Shown: piece after piece, positions 16,537 through 24,923 of the stretch
Position numbering within the stretch: the first letter of the stretch is position 1
How the letters are laid out: each line of letters opens with the position of its first letter
From: Dyadobacter jiangsuensis
GTDB lineage: Bacteria; Bacteroidota; Bacteroidia; Cytophagales; Spirosomataceae
DNA length: 49,886 nucleotides
Direction: 5' to 3'
NCBI RefSeq assembly: GCF_003014695.1
Contig: NZ_PYAS01000028.1
Location: 1-49,886 of the forward strand
Notes under the pieces: model-generated
Database searches by the model: none
The model's input: only the letters and a program-made list of their open reading frames with translations
What the model was told of the DNA's origin: nothing
Program-made: the position numbers and the translations under genes

Positions 16537-17367
16537 ATGAAACTTTCCGTTTGCGTACCGACATACAACCACGAGCAATACATAGGTCAGATGCTGGAAG
16601 GCGCATTCATGCAGCAAACCAGCTTTGACTTTGAAATTGTCATCGGGGATGATGCTTCGACCGACGCTACGCCGGACATTATTCGCAAATATTCGCAAGA
16701 AAGGCCCGGCATTATCCGGGCCTTTCTGCATTCCGAAAACCAGGGGCCCAAGGAGCCGCGCGAGTTTGCCGGGAGAAATAATGTGCTGCAATTGCTGAAA
16801 GCCTGCAAAGGCGAGTACGTAGCCATGTGCGAGGGCGACGATTACTGGACCGACCCGTTAAAACTGCAAAAGCAGGTCGATTTCCTGGATCAAAACCGTG
16901 ATTTCGCCGTTTGCCACCACAACATGGAAGTCATTTACGAAGACGGCTCGCCATCGCATTTCTTCAATGCGGCCGACCAGAAGGCGGTTTCTACGATGGA
17001 AGATCTGCTGGAAGACAAATGGTTTATGGCTACCGCCAGCTGGGTTTACCGCAACCATTTCCTGACCGAAGATTTCGCCGAATGGCATGCCACGGCCGCG
17101 GCAGGTGACTGGGCCATTATGTTTCAGTTGGCTGCAAAAGGAAAAATCGGTTATCTAAATGAGGTCATGGGTGTGTACCGCAAGCATAGCGCGGGCCTGA
17201 GTAATGTACACGCACACACGAATTTTAAATTTTTACACAACAGAAGGGAGATGTTCCAAAATGTAGGTAAATGGCTTGATGGGCGCTACGATGCGACTGT
17301 CAACAAGACCCTGCAACGCTATGACGAGCTCCTTACCAGCCTTGAAAAAATTGGCAGTTCGAATTAA
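16537..17367 (+). CDS. Family 2 glycosyltransferase
   Basis: A 276-residue GT-A fold transferase without membrane segments. It opens KLSVCVPTYNHEQYIGQMLEG and has FEIVIGDDASTDATPDII, then the metal-binding region YVAMCEGDDYWTDPLKLQ with DD-type acidic residues. The motif CEGDDYW is common in surface polysaccharide glycosyltransferases. It follows the PhyH gene by seven bases and precedes a second GT2 by 38 bases. Donor and acceptor are unknown. Confidence 0.9.
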   Translation: MKLSVCVPTYNHEQYIGQMLEGAFMQQTSFDFEIVIGDDASTDATPDIIRKYSQERPGIIRAFLHSENQGPKEPREFAGRNNVLQLLKACKGEYVAMCEGDDYWTDPLKLQKQVDFLDQNRDFAVCHHNMEVIYEDGSPSHFFNAADQKAVSTMEDLLEDKWFMATASWVYRNHFLTEDFAEWHATAAAGDWAIMFQLAAKGKIGYLNEVMGVYRKHSAGLSNVHAHTNFKFLHNRREMFQNVGKWLDGRYDATVNKTLQRYDELLTSLEKIGSSN

Positions 17368-17405
17368 TAATCTTTAATTTGTACTGTTTAACACATAACA
17401 CCTTT

Positions 17406-18170
17406 ATGAAGCTAAGCGTCGTAATACCAGCCTATAACGAAGAAGAATCGATCACTCACACGCTTGTATCTTTACACAATACATTAAATAAGTACAATAT
17501 CCCCCACGAAATTTGCGTCACCAACGACAATTCGAAGGACGGGACATTGCGTGTGCTGGACGAACTTTCACTTCAAATTCCTACACTGGTTTATTACACC
17601 AATCCGGGCCCCAATGGCTTCGGTTATGCGGTACGCTACGGTTTGGAACGCTTCAAAGGCGATTGCGTGGCCGTTTTCATGGCCGATATGTCCGACGATC
17701 CCGAGGACCTCGTGAAGTTCTATTACAAAATGCTGGAAGGCGATTACGACTGCGTTTTCGGCTCACGCTGGGAAAAAGGCGGCAAGGTGATCGACTACCC
17801 TGCATTGAAAAAGGTGATCAACCGCGTGGCGAACGCCATCGTACGCACGGTAATGGGCATTAAATACAATGATACAACCAATGCATTCAAGCTCTACAAG
17901 CGCGAAACGATTGAAGGTATCAAGCCTTTCTTGGCCCCTCACTTCAATTTAACGATCGAACTTCCATTGAAAGCAATGGTGCGCGGCTACAACTACGCCG
18001 TGGTACCTAATAGCTGGACCAACCGGAAATACGGAGAGTCAAAGCTGAAAATCAAGGAAATGGGTAGCCGGTACTTCTTTATATTGATGTATTGCCTCAT
18101 CGAAAAGTACTTCTCGCAAGGCGATTTCATGAAGAAAACCACTGCACCGAAGAAGGAAGTCAGCAGGTAG
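17406..18170 (+). CDS. Family 2 glycosyltransferase (polyprenyl-phosphate sugar transferase-like)
   Basis: A 254-residue GT2 of the dolichol-phosphate-sugar synthase type. Motifs are VVIPAYNEEESITHTL, ICVTNDNSKDGTLRVL, GYAVRYGLERF and FMADMSDDPEDLVKFY. Near the C-terminus NRKYGESKLKIKEMGSRYFF resembles the conserved end of DPM and GtrB-like enzymes. No membrane helices follow, so it is a short form. The ATG at 17406 is chosen because it opens the family motif directly. It closes the five-gene cluster and converges on a minus-strand membrane protein gene. Confidence 0.88.
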   Translation: MKLSVVIPAYNEEESITHTLVSLHNTLNKYNIPHEICVTNDNSKDGTLRVLDELSLQIPTLVYYTNPGPNGFGYAVRYGLERFKGDCVAVFMADMSDDPEDLVKFYYKMLEGDYDCVFGSRWEKGGKVIDYPALKKVINRVANAIVRTVMGIKYNDTTNAFKLYKRETIEGIKPFLAPHFNLTIELPLKAMVRGYNYAVVPNSWTNRKYGESKLKIKEMGSRYFFILMYCLIEKYFSQGDFMKKTTAPKKEVSR

Positions 18171-18176
18171 TTCTTT

Positions 18177-18626
18177 CTATTTAATCCACTCCTGGATAAA
18201 CGTCATTTTGTGGGCGATGTAGGAGATCGCCAAGCCCCACACGAGCGCGCTGGCCGACATCCAAAGGAATATCGATCCCTTCGGAACCCGGAAGGCTACC
18301 GCGAGAATGGGCCCGAAAAGCGGCGTGAATAATGGCGGCGTAAGGAATGCAATACCTACGATCCCGAACTTGCGCCAGATATTGACAGCAATTCGGTTGG
18401 TTTTGGTGAACTTTTTGGGCGGCGTTTTGCGGTTCTTCTGAATGAGGTTGCGGATCGCTCCTCCCAGATACGTGAGCACGAACACCGTGAACATCATGCC
18501 CACAGCCGAGCACAGGGCGGTTTCGATCCAGGTCAGTTTAAGCACGACCCCCGCAATCGGCCCTCCGAAGAATTTCAATGTACTGGCAAGCGCAACGGAC
18601 AAGTATTTTAGCAAGGTGGTTTTCAT
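18177..18626 (-). CDS. Small integral membrane protein
   Basis: A 149-residue protein with about four hydrophobic segments: near residues 5-30, 33-55, 92-113 and 120-142. A basic loop (KNRKTPPKKFTKTNR) separates the halves. The segment GIVGIAFLTPPLFTPLFGPILA is reminiscent of small export or SNARE-associated-type membrane proteins, but I cannot assign a family. Its ATG follows the dxr stop with no gap, so it is almost certainly translated with dxr. Confidence 0.7.
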   Translation of the reverse strand: MKTTLLKYLSVALASTLKFFGGPIAGVVLKLTWIETALCSAVGMMFTVFVLTYLGGAIRNLIQKNRKTPPKKFTKTNRIAVNIWRKFGIVGIAFLTPPLFTPLFGPILAVAFRVPKGSIFLWMSASALVWGLAISYIAHKMTFIQEWIK

Positions 18627-19787
18627 TTACACTTTTACCTGTATCATTTCAGAAGCAAAACGCCTTGTTGCCTCGTTCGTCTGAACGTAATCCTCTATCG
18701 AAGGATTCCCCACAAACGCGATTTTGGCAAGGCTTTCGACAATAACGTCCGAAATATCCAGAAAACCTATCTTATCATGGAGGAATGCGTCAACGGCAAT
18801 TTCATTGGCTGCATTGACAATACAAGCCGCATTTCCGCCCTTTTCCAGCGCCTCATAGGCGATCGCCAGGTTGCGGAATGTTTCCAGATCGGGCTTTTCG
18901 AAAGTGAGTGACGGGTAATCCATGAAATTGAACCGAGGGAAATCCGATTTCAGTCGCTGCGGATAGTACAGCGCGTATTGAATCGGCAATTTCATATCCG
19001 GCAGGCCCATTTGCGCCTTAATGCTTCCATCCTCGAACTGTACCAGCGAATGCACGATGCTCTGCGGATGCACAATCACGTCTATTTGCGAAGCATTCAG
19101 GTCAAACAACCATTTCGCCTCGATCACTTCCAGGCCCTTGTTCATCAGCGTCGCAGAATCGATCGTGATTTTCGCGCCCATGCTCCAGTTCGGGTGTTTG
19201 AGCGCTTGCGCCTTCGTTACGTGCGCGAGGAATTCACGGTCTTTTCCCCGAAACGGCCCGCCCGAGGCAGTTAGTATGATCTTTTCAATGGCATTCTCCT
19301 GCTCTCCCGCAAGGCACTGGAAAATGGCCGAATGCTCCGAATCGACAGGGTAAATGCTGACATCGTGCTGTTTTGCCAGCGCGGTGATCACCTCACCGGC
19401 GACCACGAGTGTCTCCTTATTGGCTAGTGCAATGTCTTTTCCCGCTTTGATCGCATGAATGGTCGGCAGAAGACCCGCATATCCGACCATGGCCGTCAAT
19501 ACCACATCCACGTGATCCGACTCCACCACCGAAACCAATGCGGAGGCACTGCTGTACACTTTGATATTGAAAGGAAAAAGGGCTGCTTTGACCCTTTCGT
19601 AATGCGCTTCATTGCAAATAACAACCTCCTGCGGCTTGAATTTCACGGCTTGCTCGATGAGCAGATCCGCATTGCCGCCGGCCGTAAGCACCGAAACCGA
19701 GAAGATTTCGGGATTAGCCGCGATCACTTCGAGGGCCTGGGTACCGATCGACCCGGTCGAACCTAAAATGGCTACTCTTTTTTTCAT
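18627..19787 (-). CDS. dxr: 1-deoxy-D-xylulose 5-phosphate reductoisomerase
   Basis: Dxr (386 aa) makes 2-C-methyl-D-erythritol 4-phosphate, the committed step of the MEP isoprenoid pathway. It shows the NADPH-binding start KKRVAILGSTGSIGTQAL, the substrate and metal region YPVDSEHSAIFQCL, TASGGPFRG, HPNWSMGAKITIDSATLMNKGLE and HPQSIVHSLV. I start at the ATG at 19787; an upstream TTG overlapping the previous stop would add nine unconserved residues. It lies 23 bases after a GH3-like gene and abuts the small membrane protein gene. The dxs gene for the preceding step is also in this window (46046). Confidence 0.97.
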   Translation of the reverse strand: MKKRVAILGSTGSIGTQALEVIAANPEIFSVSVLTAGGNADLLIEQAVKFKPQEVVICNEAHYERVKAALFPFNIKVYSSASALVSVVESDHVDVVLTAMVGYAGLLPTIHAIKAGKDIALANKETLVVAGEVITALAKQHDVSIYPVDSEHSAIFQCLAGEQENAIEKIILTASGGPFRGKDREFLAHVTKAQALKHPNWSMGAKITIDSATLMNKGLEVIEAKWLFDLNASQIDVIVHPQSIVHSLVQFEDGSIKAQMGLPDMKLPIQYALYYPQRLKSDFPRFNFMDYPSLTFEKPDLETFRNLAIAYEALEKGGNAACIVNAANEIAVDAFLHDKIGFLDISDVIVESLAKIAFVGNPSIEDYVQTNEATRRFASEMIQVKV

Positions 19788-19810
19788 TGCATTCTCACTG
19801 TTAGGTTCGG

Positions 19811-21313
19811 TCAATTTTGGTTCAGCCGGGTCAGTTCGTCGGCGATCTTGCGGTCGTTGGACAGGCGCGGCACCTTGTTTTGGCCGCCCAGTTTGCCATT
19901 CGCACGCATATAGTCGATGAATGAGTTCTTGCGCAGCGGCGTGAGTTCGAGGCGACGCAGGATGCTTCCGGTGATCAGGTCTTTATAATAAATATTCAAT
20001 TCGGTTAGCCTACGGTCGAGGTCGTTCGCAAACTGCTCCATATTGTTCGGTCGGGTCGCGAACTCTACCAGCCATTCGTGATAAGGAAGGCCTCCATCCG
20101 TCGAATTTACCATAGGCGCGACGGTCAGTTCGATAACTTCCGTTTCAGGATGCCTTTCCAATGCGTATTTCAATGCTTTTTCGATCTCCTCGCCGATCAC
20201 GTGCTCACCGAATGCGGAAATGAAATGCGTGATGCGGCCTGTTACCAGTACTTTGTAAGGATCCGTAGAGACAAACTTAACGGTATCCCCGAGCGAGTAG
20301 CCCCAAAGTCCTGCATTATTATTGACAATCACCGCGTAATTTTTGCCCACTTCCACTTCTCCGATCGATAATCGGCGCGGGTTTTCATCGAAGTAGTTTT
20401 CAACCGGAATGAATTCGAAGAAAATACCGGTATCGAGCAACAGCAGCAAGCCTTCGTCATCCTGCTTATCCTGATAAGCGAGGAAGCCTTCGGAGGCCGG
20501 GTACAGCTCAATGGAATCAATGCGCTTGCCAATGGATTCAAACAATTTGGCACGGTAAGGTTCGAAATTCACGCCGCCGTAGATAAAAAGCGAAAAATCC
20601 GGGAAAACATCCTTGATCTTCTTGCCTGTCCGTTCGATAATGCGATCGAAGTACATTTGCACCCACGGAGGAATGCCCGAAATGAGCGACATTCGCTGGT
20701 CGAGCGTCTCGTCGATGATCTTGTCGAGCTTGGTTTCCCAGTCTTCAATACAGTTGGTTTCGTAGCTCGGCAGCTGGTTGGAGCGCAGGTAACCCGGCAC
20801 GTGGTGGTTGGAAATCCCTGACAGGCGGCCTGTCAGTACCCCGCCGGTGTCTGTCAGTATCGGACTGCCAGAAAGGAAAATCAGTTTATTATCCAGAAAG
20901 TCAGCCTTTTGAGTCTCTTCAATATACGTCAAAATGGCATTACGTGCCGAGTCGATGTGATTGGAGATAGAGTCCCGGGAAATCGGGATGTATTTGGTCC
21001 CCGAAGTAGTTCCGGATGTTTTGGCAAAATAGAGTGGCTTGCCCGGCCACAAAATATCACTTTCCCCGGATTTTATTTTCTCAATATAAGGTTTCAGATC
21101 CTCATAATCATGTACGGAAACAGCTTCCCTGAAATCGGAATAGCTATGAATGTCTTTGAAGAAATGGTCTTTCCCAAATTGCGTGTCAGCCGCCTTCTTT
21201 ACCAGCTCCGACCTCCATTTTTCCTGGACCTCAACACTTCGCGCGATCCATTCCTGTTGCTGTTTGACAATGTAACGGGCCAGCGGCCTGCTTAAAACTG
21301 ATCTGATTCCCAT
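19811..21313 (-). CDS. GH3-like acyl-adenylate/amide synthetase family protein
   Basis: A 500-residue member of the GH3 auxin-responsive family within the ANL adenylate-forming superfamily. The ATP-binding signature FAKTSGTTSGTKYIPIS is clear, followed by FIYGGVNFEPYRAKLFESIG, YPASEGFLAYQ (motif with SEG) and DTVKFVSTDPYKVLVTGRITHFISAFGEHV. Plant GH3 enzymes join amino acids to carboxylic acids; the role of bacterial homologues is not established. A TACATTTG box lies upstream on this strand at 21323-21330. It leads the dxr and membrane protein genes. Confidence 0.9.
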   Translation of the reverse strand: MGIRSVLSRPLARYIVKQQQEWIARSVEVQEKWRSELVKKAADTQFGKDHFFKDIHSYSDFREAVSVHDYEDLKPYIEKIKSGESDILWPGKPLYFAKTSGTTSGTKYIPISRDSISNHIDSARNAILTYIEETQKADFLDNKLIFLSGSPILTDTGGVLTGRLSGISNHHVPGYLRSNQLPSYETNCIEDWETKLDKIIDETLDQRMSLISGIPPWVQMYFDRIIERTGKKIKDVFPDFSLFIYGGVNFEPYRAKLFESIGKRIDSIELYPASEGFLAYQDKQDDEGLLLLLDTGIFFEFIPVENYFDENPRRLSIGEVEVGKNYAVIVNNNAGLWGYSLGDTVKFVSTDPYKVLVTGRITHFISAFGEHVIGEEIEKALKYALERHPETEVIELTVAPMVNSTDGGLPYHEWLVEFATRPNNMEQFANDLDRRLTELNIYYKDLITGSILRRLELTPLRKNSFIDYMRANGKLGGQNKVPRLSNDRKIADELTRLNQN

Positions 21314-21322
21314 AGTGAAAAC

Positions 21323-21330
21323 AAATGTAC
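21323..21330 (-). promoter_or_regulatory. -7 promoter box of the GH3-dxr unit
   Basis: TACATTTG on the minus strand matches TAnnTTTG ten bases before the GH3-like start, which would give a very short leader. No correctly spaced -33 element is seen. Confidence 0.4.
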
Positions 21331-21359
21331 GCAGGAATTACAAATTCCATGATTTTAGA

Positions 21360-21431
21360 CCGGTTGGAAACCCGGTTTGAAAGCCCGTAGGAAAGCTGCT
21401 TGGAACGCCTGTCGGAAAGCCCTTTGCAACT
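21360..21431 (+). repeat. Six-unit degenerate 12-bp tandem repeat
   Basis: Six consecutive 12-base units occur in strict register: CCGGTTGGAAAC, CCGGTTTGAAAG, CCCGTAGGAAAG, CTGCTTGGAACG, CCTGTCGGAAAG and CCCTTTGCAACT. The consensus is about CCsGTtGGAAAG. The array lies in the divergent region between the GH3-like gene and mreB, upstream of both promoters. No ORF spans it on either strand that I would accept. Confidence 0.75.
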
Positions 21432-21477
21432 AATTTTACGCCCTTCGGATACCGCCTACCGAAATTTTTTAAATGCC

Positions 21478-21507
21478 TTTGTTTGTGGTTAATAATCTGT
21501 AATTTTG
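21478..21507 (+). promoter_or_regulatory. Promoter of mreB
   Basis: TTTG at 21478-21481 and TAATTTTG at 21500-21507 are 18 bases apart, a good Bacteroidota sigma-A promoter. The mreB ATG follows about 43 bases later. Confidence 0.65.
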
Positions 21508-21549
21508 CCATCCTGAAATCAAAGGGAGCAAAAGTTTTTAAAAATATAT

Positions 21550-22575
21550 ATGGGATTGTTTGATTTTTTGACGAGCGATATAGCGATTGATTTAGGTACT
21601 GCCAATACTTTGATCATCCATAAAGATACTGTTGTTGTTGATGAGCCGTCGATCATTGCCATGGACAAAACCACCGGCAAAGTGCTGGCGATTGGCCATA
21701 CGGCAATGCAAATGCATGAGAAGACGAACGAGAATATAAAGACGATCCGTCCATTGAAAGACGGGGTGATTGCCGACTTTACCGCGGCGGAAATGATGAT
21801 CCGGGGGATGATCAAAATGATCGATACCGGCAGCCGTTTCTTCACTCCTTCTCACCGCATGGTGGTTTGTATTCCTTCGGGAATTACCGAGGTTGAGAAA
21901 CGTGCGGTAAAAGACTCCTGCGAGCACGCTGGCGCGAAGGAAGTATACATGGTGCACGAGCCCATCGCGGCGGCAATCGGTATCGGTATCGACATTACGC
22001 AGCCAAACGGGGTAATGATCGTCGATATCGGCGGCGGTACGACGGAAATTGCGGTTATCGCGTTGTCGGGTATCGTCTGCGAGCAGTCGGTACGCATTGC
22101 AGGCGACGTTTTCACGCGGGATATCGTCGATTACATGCGCCGCGAGCACAACCTTTTGATCGGAGAGCGTTCTGCGGAGTTGATCAAAATGGCGATCGGT
22201 TCTGCTTCACCTGAGCTGGAAATCCCATTGGATGATTACCAGATCCGTGGCCGTGACCTGATGACCGGTATTCCAAAGGAAATCCGCGTTACTTACAGCG
22301 AAATCGCTTATTCTCTCGATAAATCGATCTCCAAAATTGAAGAGGGCGTGATGAAAGCCCTTGAAATTTCTCCTCCTGAGCTTTCTGCGGATATTTTCAA
22401 AAACGGTATTTACCTCACAGGCGGCGGCGCATTGATCCACGGCCTCGACAGACGTATCGCCCAGAAAACCAAGTTGCCCGTACATATCGCCGACGATCCG
22501 TTGAAGGCAGTAGTGAAAGGTACCGGGGAAGTCCTCAAAAACCTCGAACTATACAAGCCTGTACTGATTTCGTAG
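21550..22575 (+). CDS. mreB: Rod shape-determining protein MreB
   Basis: MreB (341 aa) is the actin-like filament protein that directs lateral peptidoglycan synthesis. It has the membrane-proximal start MGLFDFLTSDIAIDLGTANT, the phosphate-binding DLGTANTLI, connect and adenosine motifs MIVDIGGGTTEIAVIALSGI and YLTGGGALIHGLD, and KRAVKDSCEHAGAKEV. Length is normal. It is first of mreBCD, with a 101-base gap before mreC that contains an inverted repeat and a possible internal promoter. Confidence 0.98.
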   Translation: MGLFDFLTSDIAIDLGTANTLIIHKDTVVVDEPSIIAMDKTTGKVLAIGHTAMQMHEKTNENIKTIRPLKDGVIADFTAAEMMIRGMIKMIDTGSRFFTPSHRMVVCIPSGITEVEKRAVKDSCEHAGAKEVYMVHEPIAAAIGIGIDITQPNGVMIVDIGGGTTEIAVIALSGIVCEQSVRIAGDVFTRDIVDYMRREHNLLIGERSAELIKMAIGSASPELEIPLDDYQIRGRDLMTGIPKEIRVTYSEIAYSLDKSISKIEEGVMKALEISPPELSADIFKNGIYLTGGGALIHGLDRRIAQKTKLPVHIADDPLKAVVKGTGEVLKNLELYKPVLIS

Positions 22576-22583
22576 GATCGGAG

Positions 22584-22661
22584 CGCGCAGTTCGTCGTTC
22601 GATGCGCCGAGCGTAAAAATTTTCTATTTTTGCGCGAAGTGCGCCGGCAATGAACTGCGCG
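22584..22661 (+). promoter_or_regulatory. Inverted repeat and internal -7 box between mreB and mreC
   Basis: CGCGCAGTTC (22584-22593) and GAACTGCGCG (22652-22661) are perfect 10-base inverted repeats that would pair around a 58-base loop. The loop contains TATTTTTG (22625-22632), a -7 promoter match. The stem could shape the mreBC message or expose an internal promoter. Confidence 0.5.
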
Positions 22662-22676
22662 TGAACATTTAGCCCC

Positions 22677-23519
22677 ATGCTCCAACTCGTTGATTTCGTT
22701 GTCCGGAATCGTTTCTTTTTGGTATTTGTGTTGCTGGAAGTGCTCAGTGCGTGGATGATCGTGCGCAACAATACCTACTGGGGGGCTACCTATTTCAATA
22801 CTTCCAATTACTACGTCGCCAAAACGCTCGCGTTTTCGAACTCGGTGCGGGATTATACCAAGCTCGACGAGATCAATGCAGACCTCGCCAGCGAGAACGC
22901 GCATTTACACGCGCTGGTGGCGAAGCTGAGCCAAACAAACCCCAGCCAGCTGCCGGCAGGTTATGTGCCGGATTCGGCGTTTGCTGCAAGATTTTCGTAC
23001 ACCGTGGCGAAAGTGGTGGACAACGAAACCAACAAGGCAAACAACGTCATCACGATCGACAAAGGCACTGCGCACGGCATCAAACCCGGCATGGGCGTCA
23101 TTTCTGCGACGGGTGTAGTGGGCAAGGTGCGGTTCTGTTCCGAACATTACTCGGTAATTACCTCGATCCTACATTCGAATTTCATGGTTTCGTCCAAACT
23201 CGTGCGCAGCAAGGAAATCGGTTATGCCAAATGGGACGGCAAAGATCCTAACCTGATCGACATGATCGATGTTTCGAAGTATACCAAAGTCTTCAAGGGA
23301 GACTCGGCGGTAACTTCCGACCAAAACTCTGTTTTTCCTCCCAACATTATGGTCGGAAAAGTACAGAGCGTAGCCGTGAACCCGAACCAGACGTTTTACA
23401 ACATTGTGTTGAAGCTGGCGACCGACTTCCGGAACCTGTCGTACGTGTATGTGGTACAAAATCACCAACTTGTAGAACAGGAAAATCTTAAAGCAAGAAC
23501 CATAGAACTGAAAAAATGA
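22677..23519 (+). CDS. mreC: Rod shape-determining protein MreC
   Basis: MreC (280 aa) is a bitopic periplasmic scaffold of the elongasome. A transmembrane helix lies at residues 10-28 (RNRFFLVFVLLEVLSAWMIV), followed by a coiled coil (DEINADLASENAHLHALVAKLSQ) and the beta-rich MreC core (DKGTAHGIKPGMGVISATGVVGKV ... NIMVGKVQSVAV). It overlaps mreD by four bases (ATGA). Confidence 0.95.
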   Translation: MLQLVDFVVRNRFFLVFVLLEVLSAWMIVRNNTYWGATYFNTSNYYVAKTLAFSNSVRDYTKLDEINADLASENAHLHALVAKLSQTNPSQLPAGYVPDSAFAARFSYTVAKVVDNETNKANNVITIDKGTAHGIKPGMGVISATGVVGKVRFCSEHYSVITSILHSNFMVSSKLVRSKEIGYAKWDGKDPNLIDMIDVSKYTKVFKGDSAVTSDQNSVFPPNIMVGKVQSVAVNPNQTFYNIVLKLATDFRNLSYVYVVQNHQLVEQENLKARTIELKK

Positions 23520-24019
23520 GCTTACGCGAGGCGATACAATATTCCCTGATGATCCTGCTTTACCTGTTTTTGCAGATCTTCTTCATGCGGAATATCGTGC
23601 TGTTCAACTACGCGTTCTGTTTCATTTACATCGCGGCTATCCTGCTGCTGCCCGCAGATATGGACCGCATGTATACGCTGCTCATTGCCTTCGCGGTAGG
23701 CTTTATCGTGGATGTCTTCTCGAATACATTCGGTATGCACGCTTCGGCGACGGTGCTGATCGCCTACCTGAGGCCATTCCTGATCCATTACCAGATGAAA
23801 TCGCGCGGGGCCGAGCGCGCGGAGGTAGGCATACGTGCGCAGGGGCTCGGGGCATTTGTTTCCTACATTTTCCCGCTGATCCTGATCCACCATTCCATGC
23901 TGTTCCTGATGGAGATGAACAACTTTGGAATGATCCTTTACACATTGATCCGCATCGGTGCCAGCACCCTCTTCACTACTATCCTCATTATCCTGCTGGA
24001 ACTCTTCTCCAAACGCTAG
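23516..24019 (+). CDS. mreD: Rod shape-determining protein MreD
   Basis: A 167-residue polytopic membrane protein with about five helices (YSLMILLYLFLQIFFM, FCFIYIAAILLL, TLLIAFAVGFIVDVFSN, YIFPLILIHHSMLFLM, STLFTTILIILLEL). Size, topology, the FVDVFSN-like segment and the 4-base overlap with mreC identify MreD. It ends the operon; a weak hairpin (GAGCC with GGCTC, 24035-24052) follows. Confidence 0.9.
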   Translation: MSLREAIQYSLMILLYLFLQIFFMRNIVLFNYAFCFIYIAAILLLPADMDRMYTLLIAFAVGFIVDVFSNTFGMHASATVLIAYLRPFLIHYQMKSRGAERAEVGIRAQGLGAFVSYIFPLILIHHSMLFLMEMNNFGMILYTLIRIGASTLFTTILIILLELFSKR

Positions 24020-24192
24020 CATGACATTTTGGCGGAGCCTCGTTTTTGGCTCGGAATTTGATGTAATAACATTAAATTAACGATACGAGGCGACACCGTT
24101 TGGGAGGCTAGTTGTTCATCCCGGCTCTTTTTAATTTTATCGTAAAATAAGGGCAGTTAGGACGCTCCATTCAGCCATTTATCAAATTTTAA

Positions 24193-24224
24193 TTTGTACG
24201 AATTGGAGCTGTTATTAATCTTTG
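24193..24224 (+). promoter_or_regulatory. Promoter of the ECF sigma factor gene
   Basis: TTTG at 24193-24196 and a near-consensus TAATCTTTG at 24216-24224 are separated by 19 bases. The expected transcription start is only about 10-25 bases before the gene. Confidence 0.5.
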
Positions 24225-24240
24225 TAAATTCAGCATTCCT

Positions 24241-24840
24241 ATGTTAGTTGCCATGTCAGAAACGCTCACGACTAATGAATACACGGACGATCTTCGTTAT
24301 GAAGTATTTAACCGCGAGTTCATGCCACACATTGACTCCATGTACAACTTCGCCTTCCGACTCACCATGGACGAGGACGATGCAAATGACCTGGTTCAAG
24401 ATACATATCTGAAGGCGTTCCGTTTTATATCTTCATTCGAACAGGGAACCAACGCAAAAGCCTGGCTTTTCAGGATCCTCAAAAACAGCTTCATCAACGA
24501 CTACCGTAAAAAAAGTAAAGAACCTTCCAAAGTTGATTATCAGGAAGTTGAAACGACCTATAATTCCGAGGAAGCATCTGATACCACTTATACCGTAGAC
24601 CTCCGTGCCGATGCTGTACAGGAACTGATCGGCGATGAAGTTGCGAACGCGCTCAACGCCCTGCCTGTCGACTTCAGAACGGTCATCATTCTCTGCGACA
24701 TCGAGGGTTTCACCTACGAAGAGATGGCCAAAATCCTGGACATCCCTATCGGAACAGTGAGGTCCAGATTGCACCGCGCACGTAACCTCCTGAAAGAAAA
24801 ACTCAGAAGCTACGCGAGCTCAATGGGATATGATTCATAG
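24241..24840 (+). CDS. ECF RNA polymerase sigma factor
   Basis: A sigma-70 family ECF factor of 199 residues (or 195 from the second ATG at 24253). Region 2 is visible as MYNFAFRLTMDEDDANDLVQDTYLKAFRFI and NAKAWLFRILKNSFINDYRKK. Region 4 is visible as ALNALPVDFRTVIILCDIEGFTYEEMAKILDIPIGTVRSRLHRARNLL. It is followed after 83 bases by a small Cys/His-rich protein that is probably its anti-sigma factor. The target regulon is unknown. Confidence 0.92.
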   Translation: MLVAMSETLTTNEYTDDLRYEVFNREFMPHIDSMYNFAFRLTMDEDDANDLVQDTYLKAFRFISSFEQGTNAKAWLFRILKNSFINDYRKKSKEPSKVDYQEVETTYNSEEASDTTYTVDLRADAVQELIGDEVANALNALPVDFRTVIILCDIEGFTYEEMAKILDIPIGTVRSRLHRARNLLKEKLRSYASSMGYDS

Positions 24841-24856
24841 GTTGTGAAACTTTTTT

Positions 24857-24889
24857 TGCAACCTCTTCGGTTATAGGGTACAACTGTAC
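24857..24889 (+). promoter_or_regulatory. Possible ECF-type promoter before the anti-sigma gene
   Basis: TTGCAACC (24857-24864) after a T-run, followed by two GTAC copies (24878-24881 and 24886-24889), recalls the AAC/GTAC-type elements of ECF-dependent promoters. It could mediate autoregulation. It does not match the housekeeping consensus. This is a weak pattern call. Confidence 0.3.
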
Positions 24890-24923
24890 ATATATTCCAT
24901 TATTCTTATTTTCATTTTAACTA

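Noticed and set aside
15951..16583. 210-aa minus-strand ORF
   Set aside because: Antisense shadow of the PhyH gene.
19788..19814. TTG at 19814 as dxr start with 4-base overlap
   Set aside because: The overlap is attractive, but the added residues are not conserved and ATG at 19787 opens the nucleotide-binding motif directly.
24053..24192. Possible small RNA between mreD and the sigma gene
   Set aside because: There are short complementary stretches and a CTTTTT run, but no coherent stem or promoter that I could defend.
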